Positions 47,300 through 57,222 of a stretch of 64,000 bases of DNA are shown piece by piece. Within the stretch, counting starts at the first letter, position 1. Each line of letters begins with the position of its first letter. Source of the DNA: Mycobacterium colombiense (GTDB taxonomy: Bacteria; Actinomycetota; Actinomycetes; Mycobacteriales; Mycobacteriaceae); the NCBI RefSeq assembly GCF_001672755.1, contig NZ_LZKI01000119.1, positions 1-64,000 on the forward strand. The letters are read 5' to 3'. The notes below the pieces were generated by a model that did no database searches, was not told the origin of the DNA, and was given only the letters and a program-made list of their open reading frames with translations. A program made the position numbers and the translations under genes.

Positions 47300-48706
47300 C
47301 TAGCGGCGCCCGGACAGCCCGCGAGGTCCGTCGGAGAGGAAACCCAGCAAGTCATAGCGGGTGATCACGCCGACCGGTTTGCCTTCCTCGACCACCATCA
47401 GCGCGTCCCAATCGCGCAGCGCCTTGCCGGCCGCGCTGACCGACTCCCCCGCGCCGATCATCGGCAGCGGCGGGCTCATGTGCAGCGCTACCGCGTCGGC
47501 CAACTTCGCCCGGCCCTCGAAGACGGCCGACAGCAGTTCCCGCTCGGAGACGCTGCCCGCGACCTCCCCCGCCATCACCGGCGGCTCGGCACCGACCACC
47601 GGCATCTGCGACACCCCGTACTCACGCAGGATGCCGATGGCGTCGCGCACGGTCTCGGACGGGTGGGTGTGCACCAGGTCGGGCAACTCGCCGGACTTGC
47701 GGCGCAGCACGTCGCCGACCCTGGACTGATCGGTCGAGCCGTCGAGGCGGCTGCGCAGGAAACCGTAGGACGACATCCAGGCGTCGTTGAAGATCTTCGA
47801 CATGTAGCCGCGTCCGCCGTCGGGCAGCAGCACCACCACGATCGCGTCCGGGCCGGCCTGCTCGGCGACCTTGAGCGCGGCGACCACCGCCATCCCGCAC
47901 GACCCGCCGACCAGCATCGCTTCCTCGCGGGCCAGCCGCCGGGTCATGTCGAACGAATCGGAGTCGGAGACGGCGATGATCTCGTCGGGCACCGTGCGGT
48001 CGTAGGCCTGCGGCCAGAAGTCCTCACCGACGCCCTCCACCAGATAGGGCCTGCCGGTGCCGCCGGAGTACACCGATCCCTCGGGGTCGGCGCCGATGAT
48101 GCGCACCGCACCGTTGGACACCTCTTTGAGGTAGCGGCCCGCGCCGGTGATCGTTCCGCCGGTGCCGATCCCGGCGACGAAGTGGGTGACCCTGCCGTCG
48201 GTGTCGGCCCAGATCTCCGGGCCGGTGGTGGCGTAGTGGCTGGCCGGGCCTTCCGGGTTGGCGTACTGGTCGGGCTTCCATGCGCCGTCGATCTCGGTGA
48301 CCAGCCGGTCGGAGACGCTGTAGTAGCTGTCCGGGTGCTCGGGCGGAACGGCGGTCGGGCACACGACGACCTCGGCGCCGTAGGCCATCAGCACGTTGCG
48401 CTTGTCCTCGCTGACCTTGTCGGGGCAGACGAACACGCACTTGTAGCCGCGGTGCTGGGCGACGAGGGCCAGCCCGACGCCGGTGTTGCCCGAGGTGGGT
48501 TCGACGATGGTGCCGCCGGGCCGCAGCTGCCCGCTGGCCTCGGCGGCGTCGATCATCTTCACCGCGATCCGGTCCTTCGAGCTGCCACCGGGATTGAGGT
48601 ATTCGACCTTGGCCGCCACGATGCCGGCACCCTCGGGGACGACGGAGTTCAGACGCACCAGCGGTGTGCCGCCGATGAGGTCACTGATGTGCTGCGCGAT
48701 CCGCAT
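47300..48706 (-). CDS. cbs: Cystathionine beta-synthase
   Basis: A 468-aa protein. The N-terminal PLP fold has G-G-S-S-K-D-R-I-A near residue 37 with the Schiff-base lysine and T-S-G-N-T-G-V near 68. C-terminal residues from about 335 form a Bateman pair of CBS domains ending in V-G-V-I-T-R-Y-D-L-L. It joins homocysteine and serine to cystathionine; CBS domains often sense adenosyl ligands. M. tuberculosis counterpart Rv1077 was also named cysM2. It precedes pra by 98 bp. Confidence 0.92.
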   Translation of the reverse strand: MRIAQHISDLIGGTPLVRLNSVVPEGAGIVAAKVEYLNPGGSSKDRIAVKMIDAAEASGQLRPGGTIVEPTSGNTGVGLALVAQHRGYKCVFVCPDKVSEDKRNVLMAYGAEVVVCPTAVPPEHPDSYYSVSDRLVTEIDGAWKPDQYANPEGPASHYATTGPEIWADTDGRVTHFVAGIGTGGTITGAGRYLKEVSNGAVRIIGADPEGSVYSGGTGRPYLVEGVGEDFWPQAYDRTVPDEIIAVSDSDSFDMTRRLAREEAMLVGGSCGMAVVAALKVAEQAGPDAIVVVLLPDGGRGYMSKIFNDAWMSSYGFLRSRLDGSTDQSRVGDVLRRKSGELPDLVHTHPSETVRDAIGILREYGVSQMPVVGAEPPVMAGEVAGSVSERELLSAVFEGRAKLADAVALHMSPPLPMIGAGESVSAAGKALRDWDALMVVEEGKPVGVITRYDLLGFLSDGPRGLSGRR

Positions 48707-48768
48707 GCGTTCATCGTCTCAGGCGGTTTCGCACGGCGCACAACTACTCTCCGCGCGGTCTGTCGCGT

Positions 48769-49836
48769 CTAGCCGGTGGCCTCGCGGATATAGTCGCCGA
48801 TCTGCCGCAGCGAGCGGACGGCCTCGGGGACCATCGGTGCGGCCAGCTGGAAGTCGTGGATCTGCCCGGGCCACACCCGCACCTCGGCCGGCACGCCCAC
48901 CGCTGCCAGCCTGCTCGCCGCCAGCCGCGCGTCGTGCAACAGCACCTCGGAGCCCGACACGTGGATCAGCGTGCGCGGCAGGCCCGGCTTGATGTGCTCC
49001 AGCGGCTCGTAGATCTCTTCGGGCTTCCCGTCGACGATGTTCTTCCTGGCCGCGCCGGCCACCAGCTCGGCGAGCGCATCGAACGCCCCCGCCGTGAACA
49101 TCGCATCCGTCTCGATGTTGGGGTGGGCCTGCTTGGGTTCCTTGGCCAGCTGCAGCAGGGGCGAGATCGCCACCAGCGCAGCGGGCTCCTCACCCTCCTC
49201 CTGCAGGCGCTGGGCCAGCGTGAGCGCCAGGTAGCCGCCCGCGGAGTCACCGGCCAACACGATCTGGTCGGGTTCGTACCCGCGCCGGCGCAGCCATCGG
49301 TACGCGTCGTGACAGTCCTCGAGCGCCATCCCGACCGAATTCTTCGGCAGCAGACGGTAATTGACCACCAGGATGGGCGAGTCGGCGAACTTGGAGAGGG
49401 CCTCGACGAGCCGGCCGTGCGAGTTCGCCCCACAGGTCAGAAACGCGCCGCCGTGGAGGTAGACGATCACGCGGCGAGTGCCGTCGGCGGGCAGCACCCC
49501 GGGCGCGCGGACCAGCTGCGCCGACGCGTGGGGCAGCTTGATGGTCTCGCGAACGGTGGCCGACGCCGGGATGAGCACCCGTGCCGTGAGGTCGATGAGA
49601 CCCCAGGGCCAGGGCAGGTTGGGGACATGGCTGCCGACGGACAGGATCGGCCGGATCGTCAGACGCGAGGTGAGGTTCGCCAGTCGCGCGGCGACGCTGG
49701 GCCCGGATTCCAGGACTTCGACGGGTGCCCCGTCGCTGATGGCGAATTTGCGCGACTGGGCTCGACGCGCTCTCAGGACGTCATGGGGCCGGACGGTAGT
49801 TGCCGGTGACCCCGATTCCTTGCTAGGTGCAGTCAT
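48769..49836 (-). CDS. lipU: HSL-family lipase/esterase LipU
   Basis: A 355-aa hormone-sensitive-lipase-type hydrolase with the oxyanion H-G-G-A-F near residue 129, nucleophile G-D-S-A-G-G near 200, and V-W-P-G-Q-I-H-D-F near 325 holding His. AGGAAG precedes ATG 49836 by 8 nt. It likely hydrolyses short acyl esters. The lipU name rests on synteny beside cbs. Confidence 0.85.
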   Translation of the reverse strand: MTAPSKESGSPATTVRPHDVLRARRAQSRKFAISDGAPVEVLESGPSVAARLANLTSRLTIRPILSVGSHVPNLPWPWGLIDLTARVLIPASATVRETIKLPHASAQLVRAPGVLPADGTRRVIVYLHGGAFLTCGANSHGRLVEALSKFADSPILVVNYRLLPKNSVGMALEDCHDAYRWLRRRGYEPDQIVLAGDSAGGYLALTLAQRLQEEGEEPAALVAISPLLQLAKEPKQAHPNIETDAMFTAGAFDALAELVAGAARKNIVDGKPEEIYEPLEHIKPGLPRTLIHVSGSEVLLHDARLAASRLAAVGVPAEVRVWPGQIHDFQLAAPMVPEAVRSLRQIGDYIREATG

Positions 49837-50055
49837 GCTCAACACTTCCTACGCCGTTGTAGTGCGATACAGCATGTGACGAGGCGACCGAGCGTCTTGG
49901 TTCAGCCGTTTGCCAAAGCGCTCAGCCAACCCCTTGACATCAGCTTGACAGGCGTTGCTTAGTACAACGTATGAAATAGCTGATTCGATACCAGTTTTGC
50001 TTCGCACCGTAATCAGTTCGTTTTCCAGCAACCCGCGCGAAACTCACAGCGGCTT

Positions 50056-50061
50056 TAAACT
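50056..50061 (+). promoter_or_regulatory. Predicted -10 element of the GDSL gene (leaderless)
   Basis: TAAACT ends 7 nt before GTG 50069. No Shine-Dalgarno is visible between, supporting this start over ATG 50075. Confidence 0.45.
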
Positions 50062-50068
50062 TGAATGC

Positions 50069-51043
50069 GTGACCATGCGGGTGCCACGTCGTTCGGCGAT
50101 CGCCCTGGCCACAGCGGGCGCGCTGGCCTCGACAGGAACCGCCTACCTGGGGGCACGCAGTCTGTTGGTCGGCCAGGCCTCTCACGCGCGCACGATCATC
50201 CCCAAGTCCTGGGACATCCCGCCCCGTGCGGACGGCGTGTACGTGCGCGGCGGCGGCGCGGTGGAACGGTGGCATCGCGGTATGGCGGTCGACCAGCACC
50301 TGATGATCTTCGGTGACTCGACCGCCGCCGGATATGGCTGCATGAGCGCCGACGAAGTGCCCGGGGTACGCATCACCCGCGGCCTCGCCGAGCAGACCGG
50401 CAAACGAATCCGGTTGAGCACCAAGGCGATCGTGGGCGCCACCTCCAAGGGGGTGTGCGGTCAGGTCGACGCGATGTTCGTGGCCGGCCCGCCGCCGGAC
50501 ATCGCGGTGATCATGGTCGGCGCCAACGACGTGACAGCGCTGAACGGCATCAGCCAGTCGGCGCAGCGGCTGGGGCTGACCGTCCGCAAGTTGCGCGCCC
50601 GCGGCGCCGTGGTGATCGTGGGCACCTGCCCGGACCTCGGGTTCATCAGCGCCATTCCGCAGCCGCTGCGGTCGCTGGCGCACGAGCGTTGCCTGCAGCT
50701 TGCGCGCGCCCAGACCGCGGCGGTCCGGTCGGCGGGCGGCGTGCCCGTGCCGTTGGCGCAGCTGATGGCGCCGCAATTCCGCGCCACCCCCGACGCGATG
50801 TTCTCCGCCGACGGCTACCACCCCTCGGCACCGGCCTATGCGCTCGCGGCCGACGCGCTGCTGCTCGCCCTCTGCGACGCGCTGGGCGAGGAGGTGGAGC
50901 GTCCGCCGGTGAGTTCGCCGGTGCCGGCGGCGACGCCGGTGCTCGGTCAGCGGCACACCCGCACCAGCGTGATGTCGCGGCTGTGGCGGCGTCCGGCGCC
51001 CGGACCTGCCCCGTCTTCGTGCCCCGAGGTCGGCAGCGACTAG
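50069..51043 (+). CDS. Exported SGNH/GDSL esterase
   Basis: A 324-aa protein. It has an N-terminal signal or anchor (A-I-A-L-A-T-A-G-A-L-A-S-T-G-T-A, residues about 10-26) and SGNH blocks: F-G-D-S-T-A-A-G near 89 (Ser), V-G-A-N-D near 150 (Asn) and D-G-Y-H-P-S near 250 (Asp and His). It should hydrolyse an acyl ester of an envelope glycan or lipid. The C-terminal 55 residues are Pro/Arg-rich and variable. Matches H37Rv Rv1075c in place. Confidence 0.85.
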   Translation: MTMRVPRRSAIALATAGALASTGTAYLGARSLLVGQASHARTIIPKSWDIPPRADGVYVRGGGAVERWHRGMAVDQHLMIFGDSTAAGYGCMSADEVPGVRITRGLAEQTGKRIRLSTKAIVGATSKGVCGQVDAMFVAGPPPDIAVIMVGANDVTALNGISQSAQRLGLTVRKLRARGAVVIVGTCPDLGFISAIPQPLRSLAHERCLQLARAQTAAVRSAGGVPVPLAQLMAPQFRATPDAMFSADGYHPSAPAYALAADALLLALCDALGEEVERPPVSSPVPAATPVLGQRHTRTSVMSRLWRRPAPGPAPSSCPEVGSD

Positions 51044-51136
51044 ATTTGTTCTCGCCCGTCGGGGTGGACCTACCGCCCGAAGGTGAAGCGAGCCAGCCCC
51101 ATCTGTGGGATCTGCAGGGATCTGAAGGGAACCACC

Positions 51137-52354
51137 ATGCCTGAAGCCGTCATTGTCTCAACTGCTCGCTCGCCGATCGGCCGCGCGATGAAGGGGTCGC
51201 TGGTCAACATGCGCCCCGACGACCTGACCGTCCAGATCGTGCGCGCCGCGCTCGACAAGGTGCCCGCCCTGAACCCGCACCAGATCGACGACCTGATCCT
51301 GGGCTGCGGCCAACCCGCCGGCGAGTCCGGCTACAACCTGGCGCGGGTCATCGCCGTCGAACTCGGCTTCGACTTCCTGCCGGGCACCACCGTCAACCGG
51401 TACTGCTCATCGTCGCTGCAGACCTCGCGGATGGCCTTCCACGCGATCAAGGCCGGTGAGGGCGACGCCTTCATCTCCGCTGGTGTGGAGACCGTGTCCC
51501 GCTTCGCAAAGGGCAGCGCCGACTCGTGGCCGGACACCAAGAACTCGCTGTTCGGTGAGGCCCAGGAGAGGTCGGCCGCCGCGGCCGAGGGCGCCGAGGA
51601 GTGGCACGACCCCCGCGCCGACGACAACATCCCCGACGTCTACATCGCGATGGGGCAGACGGCCGAAAACGTGGCGCTGCTGACCGGCATCAGCCGCGAG
51701 GACCAGGACCACTGGGGGGTGCGCAGCCAGAACCGCGCCGAGGAGGCGATCAAGAGCGGCTTCTTCGAGCGCGAGATCACCCCGGTGACCTTGCCCGACG
51801 GCACCACCGTGAGCACCGACGACGGCCCGCGTCCCGGCACCACCTACGAGAAGATCAGCCAGCTCAAGCCGGTGTTCCGGCCCAACGGCACGGTGACGGC
51901 GGGCAACGCGTGCCCGCTCAACGACGGCGCCGCCGCGGTGGTGATCACCAGCGACACCAAGGCCAAGGAACTGGGCCTGACGCCGCTGGCGCGCATCGTG
52001 TCCACCGGGGTCAGCGGCCTGTCCCCGGAGATCATGGGCCTGGGTCCGATCGAGGCGACCAAGAAGGCGCTGGCGCGCGCCAAGCTGTCAGTCAGCGACA
52101 TCGACCTGTTCGAGATCAACGAGGCGTTCGCCGTCCAGGTGCTGGGATCGGCCCGCGAGCTGGGCATCGACGAGGACAAGCTGAACGTGTCCGGCGGTGC
52201 GATCGCGCTGGGCCACCCCTTCGGCATGACCGGCGCCCGCATCGCCACGACGCTGCTCAACAACCTGCAGACGCACGACAAGACCTTCGGTCTGGAGACC
52301 ATGTGCGTCGGCGGCGGCCAGGGCATGGCGATGGTGATCGAGCGGCTGAGCTAA
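51137..52354 (+). CDS. fadA3: Acetyl-CoA acetyltransferase / 3-ketoacyl-CoA thiolase FadA3
   Basis: A 405-aa thiolase, same length as I recall for FadA3. Catalytic Cys lies in N-R-Y-C-S-S-S-L near residue 90, then N-E-A-F near 335, G-G-A-I-A-L-G-H-P near 365 with His, and C-V-G-G-G-Q-G near 393 with the second Cys. It releases acetyl-CoA in the last step of beta-oxidation. ATG 51137 is preceded by AAGGGA at 6 nt. Confidence 0.92.
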   Translation: MPEAVIVSTARSPIGRAMKGSLVNMRPDDLTVQIVRAALDKVPALNPHQIDDLILGCGQPAGESGYNLARVIAVELGFDFLPGTTVNRYCSSSLQTSRMAFHAIKAGEGDAFISAGVETVSRFAKGSADSWPDTKNSLFGEAQERSAAAAEGAEEWHDPRADDNIPDVYIAMGQTAENVALLTGISREDQDHWGVRSQNRAEEAIKSGFFEREITPVTLPDGTTVSTDDGPRPGTTYEKISQLKPVFRPNGTVTAGNACPLNDGAAAVVITSDTKAKELGLTPLARIVSTGVSGLSPEIMGLGPIEATKKALARAKLSVSDIDLFEINEAFAVQVLGSARELGIDEDKLNVSGGAIALGHPFGMTGARIATTLLNNLQTHDKTFGLETMCVGGGQGMAMVIERLS

Positions 52355-52464
52355 GCCGCTCGGGCGTGAAGCCCGGCGTTGAGTGTGAAACCGCGGCGGT
52401 GACACGCCGAGCAATCCCGCCCTCAGCGCACACTCAACGCCGTCAGCTCACAACCGGCACACGA

Positions 52465-52498
52465 AAAAACCGGCACGCCAACGGGCGTGCCGGTTTTT
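52465..52498. terminator. Canonical bidirectional intrinsic terminator
   Basis: AAAAACCGGCACGCC (52465-52479) pairs perfectly with GGCGTGCCGGTTTTT (52484-52498) around AACG. A U-run follows the stem in both directions. It sits between convergent fadA3 and the Bax-inhibitor gene. This A/T-flanked form is uncommon in mycobacteria. Confidence 0.9.
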
Positions 52499-52511
52499 CT
52501 CTGTGGCAGAG

Positions 52512-53363
52512 CTAGTCGTTCTGCAGATAACTCAGCAGACGCAGGATCTCGATGTACAGCCAGACCAGCGTCACGGTCAGGCCGAGCGCGATGCCCCATG
52601 CCGCCTTCTCCGGCGCGCCGGCGCGGACCATCTGGTCGGCCGCGTCGAAGTCGATCAGGAAGCTGAACGCCGCAATCGCGATGCACACCAGCGAGAAGAT
52701 GATCGCCACCGTGCCGCCGCTGCGCAGGCCCAGGCCGGTGCCGCCGTTGACGTGGAACATCGCCAGCACGAAGTTGCCGAGCATCAGGGCCAGCACGCCG
52801 AACATCGCGGCGACCAGCATGCGGGTGAACTTGGGCGTCACCCGGATGGCCCCGGTCTTGTAGACGACGAGCATGCCGAAGAACACCCCGAAGGTGCCCA
52901 GCACCGCCTCACCGATCAGCGCCCCGGCGTTGGCGTTCGACACCGAGAAGTTGGCGAAGACGAACGAGATGGCGCCCAGGACCAGACCCTCGAGCACCGC
53001 GTAGCTCAACACGATGCCGGGGTTGTCCTGCTTGCGGCCGAAGGTGGCCACCAGCACCAGGACCAGGCCGCCCAGCCCGCCGACCAGGGCGAGCGGCATG
53101 GCCAGCGCGACATCGCGGGCGACCAGGAAGTAGGAGACCACAGCGGACACCGCCAGCACGGCCAGCGTGATGCCGGTCTTGGTGACGACGTCGTCGATGG
53201 TCAGCGGACGCGAAGCTTTGGCCTCCTGGTAAGGGGCCTGGTAAGGAGCCGCGTAGGGGTCGGCTCCATAGCCCTGCATCGGGGGCGCGCCAGTGCCGAA
53301 TTGCGCGTATCCGCCCCTCTGCTTAGGCAGCGAACGAAATACCGGGTTGCTTGTCTCCCGCAC
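52512..53363 (-). CDS. Bax inhibitor-1/YccA family membrane protein
   Basis: A 283-aa protein with a Gly/Tyr/Pro-rich cytoplasmic start of about 50 residues and seven hydrophobic helices. The C-terminus has I-D-F-D-A-A-D-Q-M near 225 and an ending W-L-Y-I-E-I-L-R-L-L, characteristic of the actinobacterial BI-1 subgroup whose aspartates gate calcium or proton leak. GTG 53363 is preceded by AGAGGAT. Function in mycobacteria unknown. Confidence 0.86.
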   Translation of the reverse strand: MRETSNPVFRSLPKQRGGYAQFGTGAPPMQGYGADPYAAPYQAPYQEAKASRPLTIDDVVTKTGITLAVLAVSAVVSYFLVARDVALAMPLALVGGLGGLVLVLVATFGRKQDNPGIVLSYAVLEGLVLGAISFVFANFSVSNANAGALIGEAVLGTFGVFFGMLVVYKTGAIRVTPKFTRMLVAAMFGVLALMLGNFVLAMFHVNGGTGLGLRSGGTVAIIFSLVCIAIAAFSFLIDFDAADQMVRAGAPEKAAWGIALGLTVTLVWLYIEILRLLSYLQND

Positions 53364-53588
53364 CGTCGGATCCTCTCTAATTGGCTTCGAGCTGTGCGAA
53401 CACAATCTCAACGATCGGCGTTGCACCCTGGTTCCCAGCGGACCTGGGCGTTTTCCGGTGGATACAGCCTCCGCAGTTGTCGTCGCGTTAAAGATAACCC
53501 TTACCCGCGGGCACCGCGCCGGTCGTGACGATCTAGATTTCTTCCTCGAGGCTGGACCGGCCTGGACCGGCTCAAGGGAGGCGAGGGC

Positions 53589-54626
53589 GTGACCGACGAA
53601 TCCGATGAGGTTCTGACCGAGGTCGAGGGCAGCGTCGGCCTGATCACGCTCAACCGGCCGAAGGCGATCAACTCGCTGAATCAGCCGATGGTCGACGCGC
53701 TGACCGCCATCCTCACCGACTGGGCGGGCGACGACGCGGTGCGCGCGGTGGTGCTGTCGGGCGCCGGCGAACGCGGACTGTGCGCCGGTGGCGACGTGGT
53801 CTCGATCTATCACAGCGCGCGCGAGGACGGGGTCGACGCGCGACGCTTCTGGCGCGACGAGTATCTGCTCAACGCGCAGATCGCCGAGTTCCCCAAGCCG
53901 TATGTCGCGTTGATGGACGGCATCGTGATGGGCGGAGGCGTCGGCGTCAGCGCCCATGCGAACACCCGGGTGGTCACCGATACCTCCAAGATCGCCATGC
54001 CCGAGGTCGGCATCGGCTTCATCCCCGACGTCGGCGGTGTCTACCTGCTGTCTCGCGCGCCCGGCGGGCTGGGTCTGCACGCCGCGCTGACCGGGGCGCC
54101 GTTCTCCGGAGCCGACGCCATCGCCATGGGTTTCGCCGACCACTACGTCGCGCACGGCGACCTCGAGGCGTTCCGCCGCGCTGTGGTCTCCGACGGCGTG
54201 GAGGGCGCACTCGCCAAGTACGCGACCGAGCCGCCGGCCAGTGAGCTTGCCGCGCAGCGCAACTGGATCGACGAATGCTATGCCGGCGACACCGTCGCGG
54301 ACATCGTCGCCGCCCTGCGCGGGCACGACGCGGGTCCGGCCGACGATGCCGCCAACCTGATCGCCACCCGTTCCCCGATCGCGCTGTCGGTGACCCTGGA
54401 GGCGGTACGCCGCGCCGCCAAGCTCGCGACACTGAAAGACGTTCTGGTGCAGGACTATCGGGTGTCATCGGCGTCGCTGCGCTCGCACGATCTGGTCGAG
54501 GGCATCCGCGCGCAGCTGATCGACAAGGATCGCAATCCGCAATGGTCGCCGGGGCAGCTGCCGGCGGTCACCGAGGCCGACGTCGAGGCGTATTTCGCCC
54601 CGGTCGACGACGACTTGAGTTTCTAG
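53589..54626 (+). CDS. echA9: Enoyl-CoA hydratase/isomerase family EchA9 (3-hydroxyisobutyryl-CoA hydrolase-like)
   Basis: A 345-aa crotonase-fold protein. [15 protein letters not shown] near 16, G-L-C-A-G-G-D-V near 65 and [11 protein letters not shown] near 115 are oxyanion and active-site segments. Extra C-terminal length and the Glu/Asp arrangement match 3-hydroxyisobutyryl-CoA hydrolases of valine breakdown, distinct from simple hydratases. GTG 53589 follows GGGAGGCGAGGGC. It is followed 13 bp later by echA8. Confidence 0.88.
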   Translation: MTDESDEVLTEVEGSVGLITLNRPKAINSLNQPMVDALTAILTDWAGDDAVRAVVLSGAGERGLCAGGDVVSIYHSAREDGVDARRFWRDEYLLNAQIAEFPKPYVALMDGIVMGGGVGVSAHANTRVVTDTSKIAMPEVGIGFIPDVGGVYLLSRAPGGLGLHAALTGAPFSGADAIAMGFADHYVAHGDLEAFRRAVVSDGVEGALAKYATEPPASELAAQRNWIDECYAGDTVADIVAALRGHDAGPADDAANLIATRSPIALSVTLEAVRRAAKLATLKDVLVQDYRVSSASLRSHDLVEGIRAQLIDKDRNPQWSPGQLPAVTEADVEAYFAPVDDDLSF

Positions 54627-54639
54627 AAAGGCGGTTTGG

Positions 54640-55422
54640 ATGACGGACACGAATTACGAGACCATCCTCGTCGAGCGCGAAGAGCGTGTCGGCATCATCA
54701 CCCTGAACCGGCCGAAGGCCCTCAACGCTTTGAACACCCAGGTGATGAATGAAGTCACCAGCGCGGCAGCAGATTTCGATGACGATCCCGGTATCGGGGC
54801 GATCATCATCACCGGCTCGGCCAAGGCGTTCGCCGCCGGCGCCGACATCAAGGAGATGTCCGGGCTGACGTTCGCCGACGCCTTCGGCGCCGACTTCTTC
54901 GCGCCGTGGAGCAAGCTCGCCGCGGTCCGCACCCCGACGATCGCCGCGGTGGCCGGGCACGCGCTGGGTGGCGGCTGCGAACTCGCGATGATGTGCGATG
55001 TGCTGATCGCCGCCGACACCGCGAAATTCGGCCAGCCGGAGATCAAACTCGGGGTGCTGCCCGGGATGGGCGGCTCACAGCGGCTGACCCGAGCCATCGG
55101 CAAGGCCAAGGCGATGGACCTCATCCTGACCGGCCGCACCATCGGCGCCGAAGAAGCCGAACGAAGCGGTCTGGTCTCGCGAGTGGTGCCGGCCGACGAC
55201 CTGCTGACCGAGGCCAAGGCCGTCGCGACCACCATTTCGCAGATGTCGCGCTCGGCGGCCCGGATGGCCAAAGAGGCTGTCAACCGCGCGTTCGAATCCA
55301 CCCTGGCCGAGGGACTTCTGTACGAGCGCAGGCTCTTTCACTCGACGTTCGCGACCGACGATCAGTCCGAAGGGATGGCGGCCTTCGTCGAGAAGCGCCC
55401 GCCGAACTTCACCCACCGCTAG
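54640..55422 (+). CDS. echA8: Enoyl-CoA hydratase EchA8
   Basis: A 260-aa crotonase. [11 protein letters not shown] near 66 and [10 protein letters not shown] near 110 give the oxyanion hole; the catalytic Glu pair lies in G-C-E-L-A and P-E-I-K-L-G. It hydrates trans-2-enoyl-CoA in beta-oxidation. It is cotranscribed with echA9. C-terminus F-V-E-K-R-P-P-N-F matches the family. Confidence 0.92.
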   Translation: MTDTNYETILVEREERVGIITLNRPKALNALNTQVMNEVTSAAADFDDDPGIGAIIITGSAKAFAAGADIKEMSGLTFADAFGADFFAPWSKLAAVRTPTIAAVAGHALGGGCELAMMCDVLIAADTAKFGQPEIKLGVLPGMGGSQRLTRAIGKAKAMDLILTGRTIGAEEAERSGLVSRVVPADDLLTEAKAVATTISQMSRSAARMAKEAVNRAFESTLAEGLLYERRLFHSTFATDDQSEGMAAFVEKRPPNFTHR

Positions 55423-55431
55423 GACGCTTGC

Positions 55432-57222
55432 ATGAGCGAACCGGTTTCCGCGACACCCACCGAGGCAGAGCAAGAGCCGGCGGACGTCGTCGAGGGGTCG
55501 GCGGCGCCCGAGCCGGACGCCGCACCGCGACCGGCACCCGCGCCGCGAGCCGGGCGCGCGGCCCCCACCCTCCCATGGACCGAAAGGCCTTGGTGGGTAC
55601 GGCATTACACGTTCACCGGCACCGCGGTCGGCGTGATCTTCATCTGGCTGTCGCTGACACCGTCGCTGCTGCCTCGCGGCCCGTTGTTCCAGGGGCTGGT
55701 CAGCGGACTCTCCGGCGCCATCGGCTATGGGCTGGGAGTCTTTTCGGTCTGGCTGGTGCGGTTCATGCGCGAAAAGGATCACAGCCCGCCGCCGCCACGC
55801 TGGGCATGGAAGGTGCTGATCCCGATCGGCGTGGTGGGCCAGGTACTCATGGCGATCTGGCTGCACGTGTGGCAGGACGACGTGCGCGACCTGATGGGCG
55901 TGGAGCACCTGAAGTGGTACGACTACCCGCTGGCCGCGGTGCTGTCCCTGGTGGTGTTGTTCACGGTGGTCGAGCTGGGTCAATTCACCCGCTGGCTGGT
56001 CAAGTTCCTGGTCGGTCAGGTTGACCGGTTCGTCCCGTTTCGGCTCTCGGCGACCATCGTGGTCGTCACCCTGGTGGTCCTGACCATCACCCTGCTCAAC
56101 GGCGTCGTGCTCAAGTTCGCGATGCGCACCATGAACCACACCTTCGCCTCGGCCAACGAGGAGATGAATCCCGACACCGCTCCCCCGAAAACCCCGCTGC
56201 GATCAGGTGGTCCGGAGTCGCTGGTGTCGTGGGAGTCGCTGGGCCGCGAGGGCCGCATCTTCGTCGAGGGCGGTCCAAAGGTCGCCGATCTGACCTCCTT
56301 CAACGGGGCGCCGGCCACCGAGCCGATCCGGGCCTACGCCGGATTGGATTCGTCCAAGGGCATCACGGCCGCCGCGGAGCTGGCGGCACAGGAGTTGCAG
56401 CGCACCGGCGGGCTGCGGCGCGCCGTCGTCGCGGTGGGCACCACCACCGGAACCGGCTGGATCAACGAGGCGGAAGCGTCGGCGCTGGAATACATGTACA
56501 ACGGCAACACCGCGATCGTGAGCATGCAGTATTCGTTCCTGCCGAGCTGGCTGTCGTTCCTGGTGGATAAGGAAAACGCCCGGCACGCCGGGCAGGCGCT
56601 CTTCGAGGCCGTCGACAAGCTGATCCGCCAGATGCCCGAGGGCAGCCGGCCCAAGCTCGTGGTGTTCGGCGAGAGCCTGGGATCGTTCGGGGGCGAGGCG
56701 CCGTTCCTGAGCCTGAACAACGTGCTGGCCCGCACCGACGGGGCGTTGTTCAGCGGACCGACCTTCAAAAACACCATCTGGACCGATCTTACGTCGACGC
56801 GCGACAACGGATCGCCGGAGTGGTTACCGATCTACCAGGACGGTCGGTATGTCCGATTCGTCGCTCGCGCAAAGGATTTGACGCGTCCCAATGCGCCGTG
56901 GGATCACCCGCGGGTGGTGTACCTGCAGCACGCGTCGGACCCCATCGCCTGGTGGACGCCGGACCTGTTGTTCAGCAAGCCCGACTGGCTGAAAGAGCCG
57001 CGCGGCTACGACGTGCTGCCACAGACGCGCTGGATTCCCGTCGTCACGTTCCTGCAGGTGTCGGCCGACATGGCGGTGGCGGTGGACGTACCCGACGGGC
57101 ATGGCCACCACTACGTCGCCGACGTCGCCGACGGCTGGGCGGCGGTGCTGCCACCGCCCGGCTGGACGCCGGACAAGACCGCGAAACTGCGTCCGCTGCT
57201 GCACTCCGACGAGACGACTTAG
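55432..57222 (+). CDS. Membrane-anchored alpha/beta hydrolase (Abhydrolase_9 type)
   Basis: A 596-aa protein. Residues 1-45 are Pro/Ala/Glu-rich, about 60-235 carry five membrane helices and the rest is an alpha/beta hydrolase domain. The nucleophile elbow is G-E-S-L-G with Ser415; D-V-P-D-G-H-G-H-H-Y near 555 holds likely Asp and His. Family members are restricted mainly to actinobacteria and act at the membrane. Begins 9 bp after echA8, so it may share that transcript. Substrate unknown. Confidence 0.83.
   Translation: MSEPVSATPTEAEQEPADVVEGSAAPEPDAAPRPAPAPRAGRAAPTLPWTERPWWVRHYTFTGTAVGVIFIWLSLTPSLLPRGPLFQGLVSGLSGAIGYGLGVFSVWLVRFMREKDHSPPPPRWAWKVLIPIGVVGQVLMAIWLHVWQDDVRDLMGVEHLKWYDYPLAAVLSLVVLFTVVELGQFTRWLVKFLVGQVDRFVPFRLSATIVVVTLVVLTITLLNGVVLKFAMRTMNHTFASANEEMNPDTAPPKTPLRSGGPESLVSWESLGREGRIFVEGGPKVADLTSFNGAPATEPIRAYAGLDSSKGITAAAELAAQELQRTGGLRRAVVAVGTTTGTGWINEAEASALEYMYNGNTAIVSMQYSFLPSWLSFLVDKENARHAGQALFEAVDKLIRQMPEGSRPKLVVFGESLGSFGGEAPFLSLNNVLARTDGALFSGPTFKNTIWTDLTSTRDNGSPEWLPIYQDGRYVRFVARAKDLTRPNAPWDHPRVVYLQHASDPIAWWTPDLLFSKPDWLKEPRGYDVLPQTRWIPVVTFLQVSADMAVAVDVPDGHGHHYVADVADGWAAVLPPPGWTPDKTAKLRPLLHSDETT

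Noticed and set aside
49849..50031. 60-codon minus-strand frame between lipU and the GDSL gene
   Set aside because: It overlaps the promoter region, lacks a ribosome site, and has no recognisable feature.
53550..53580. Direct repeat CTGGACCGG/CCTGGACCGG before echA9
   Set aside because: Only two 10-bp copies, likely chance in GC-rich sequence.
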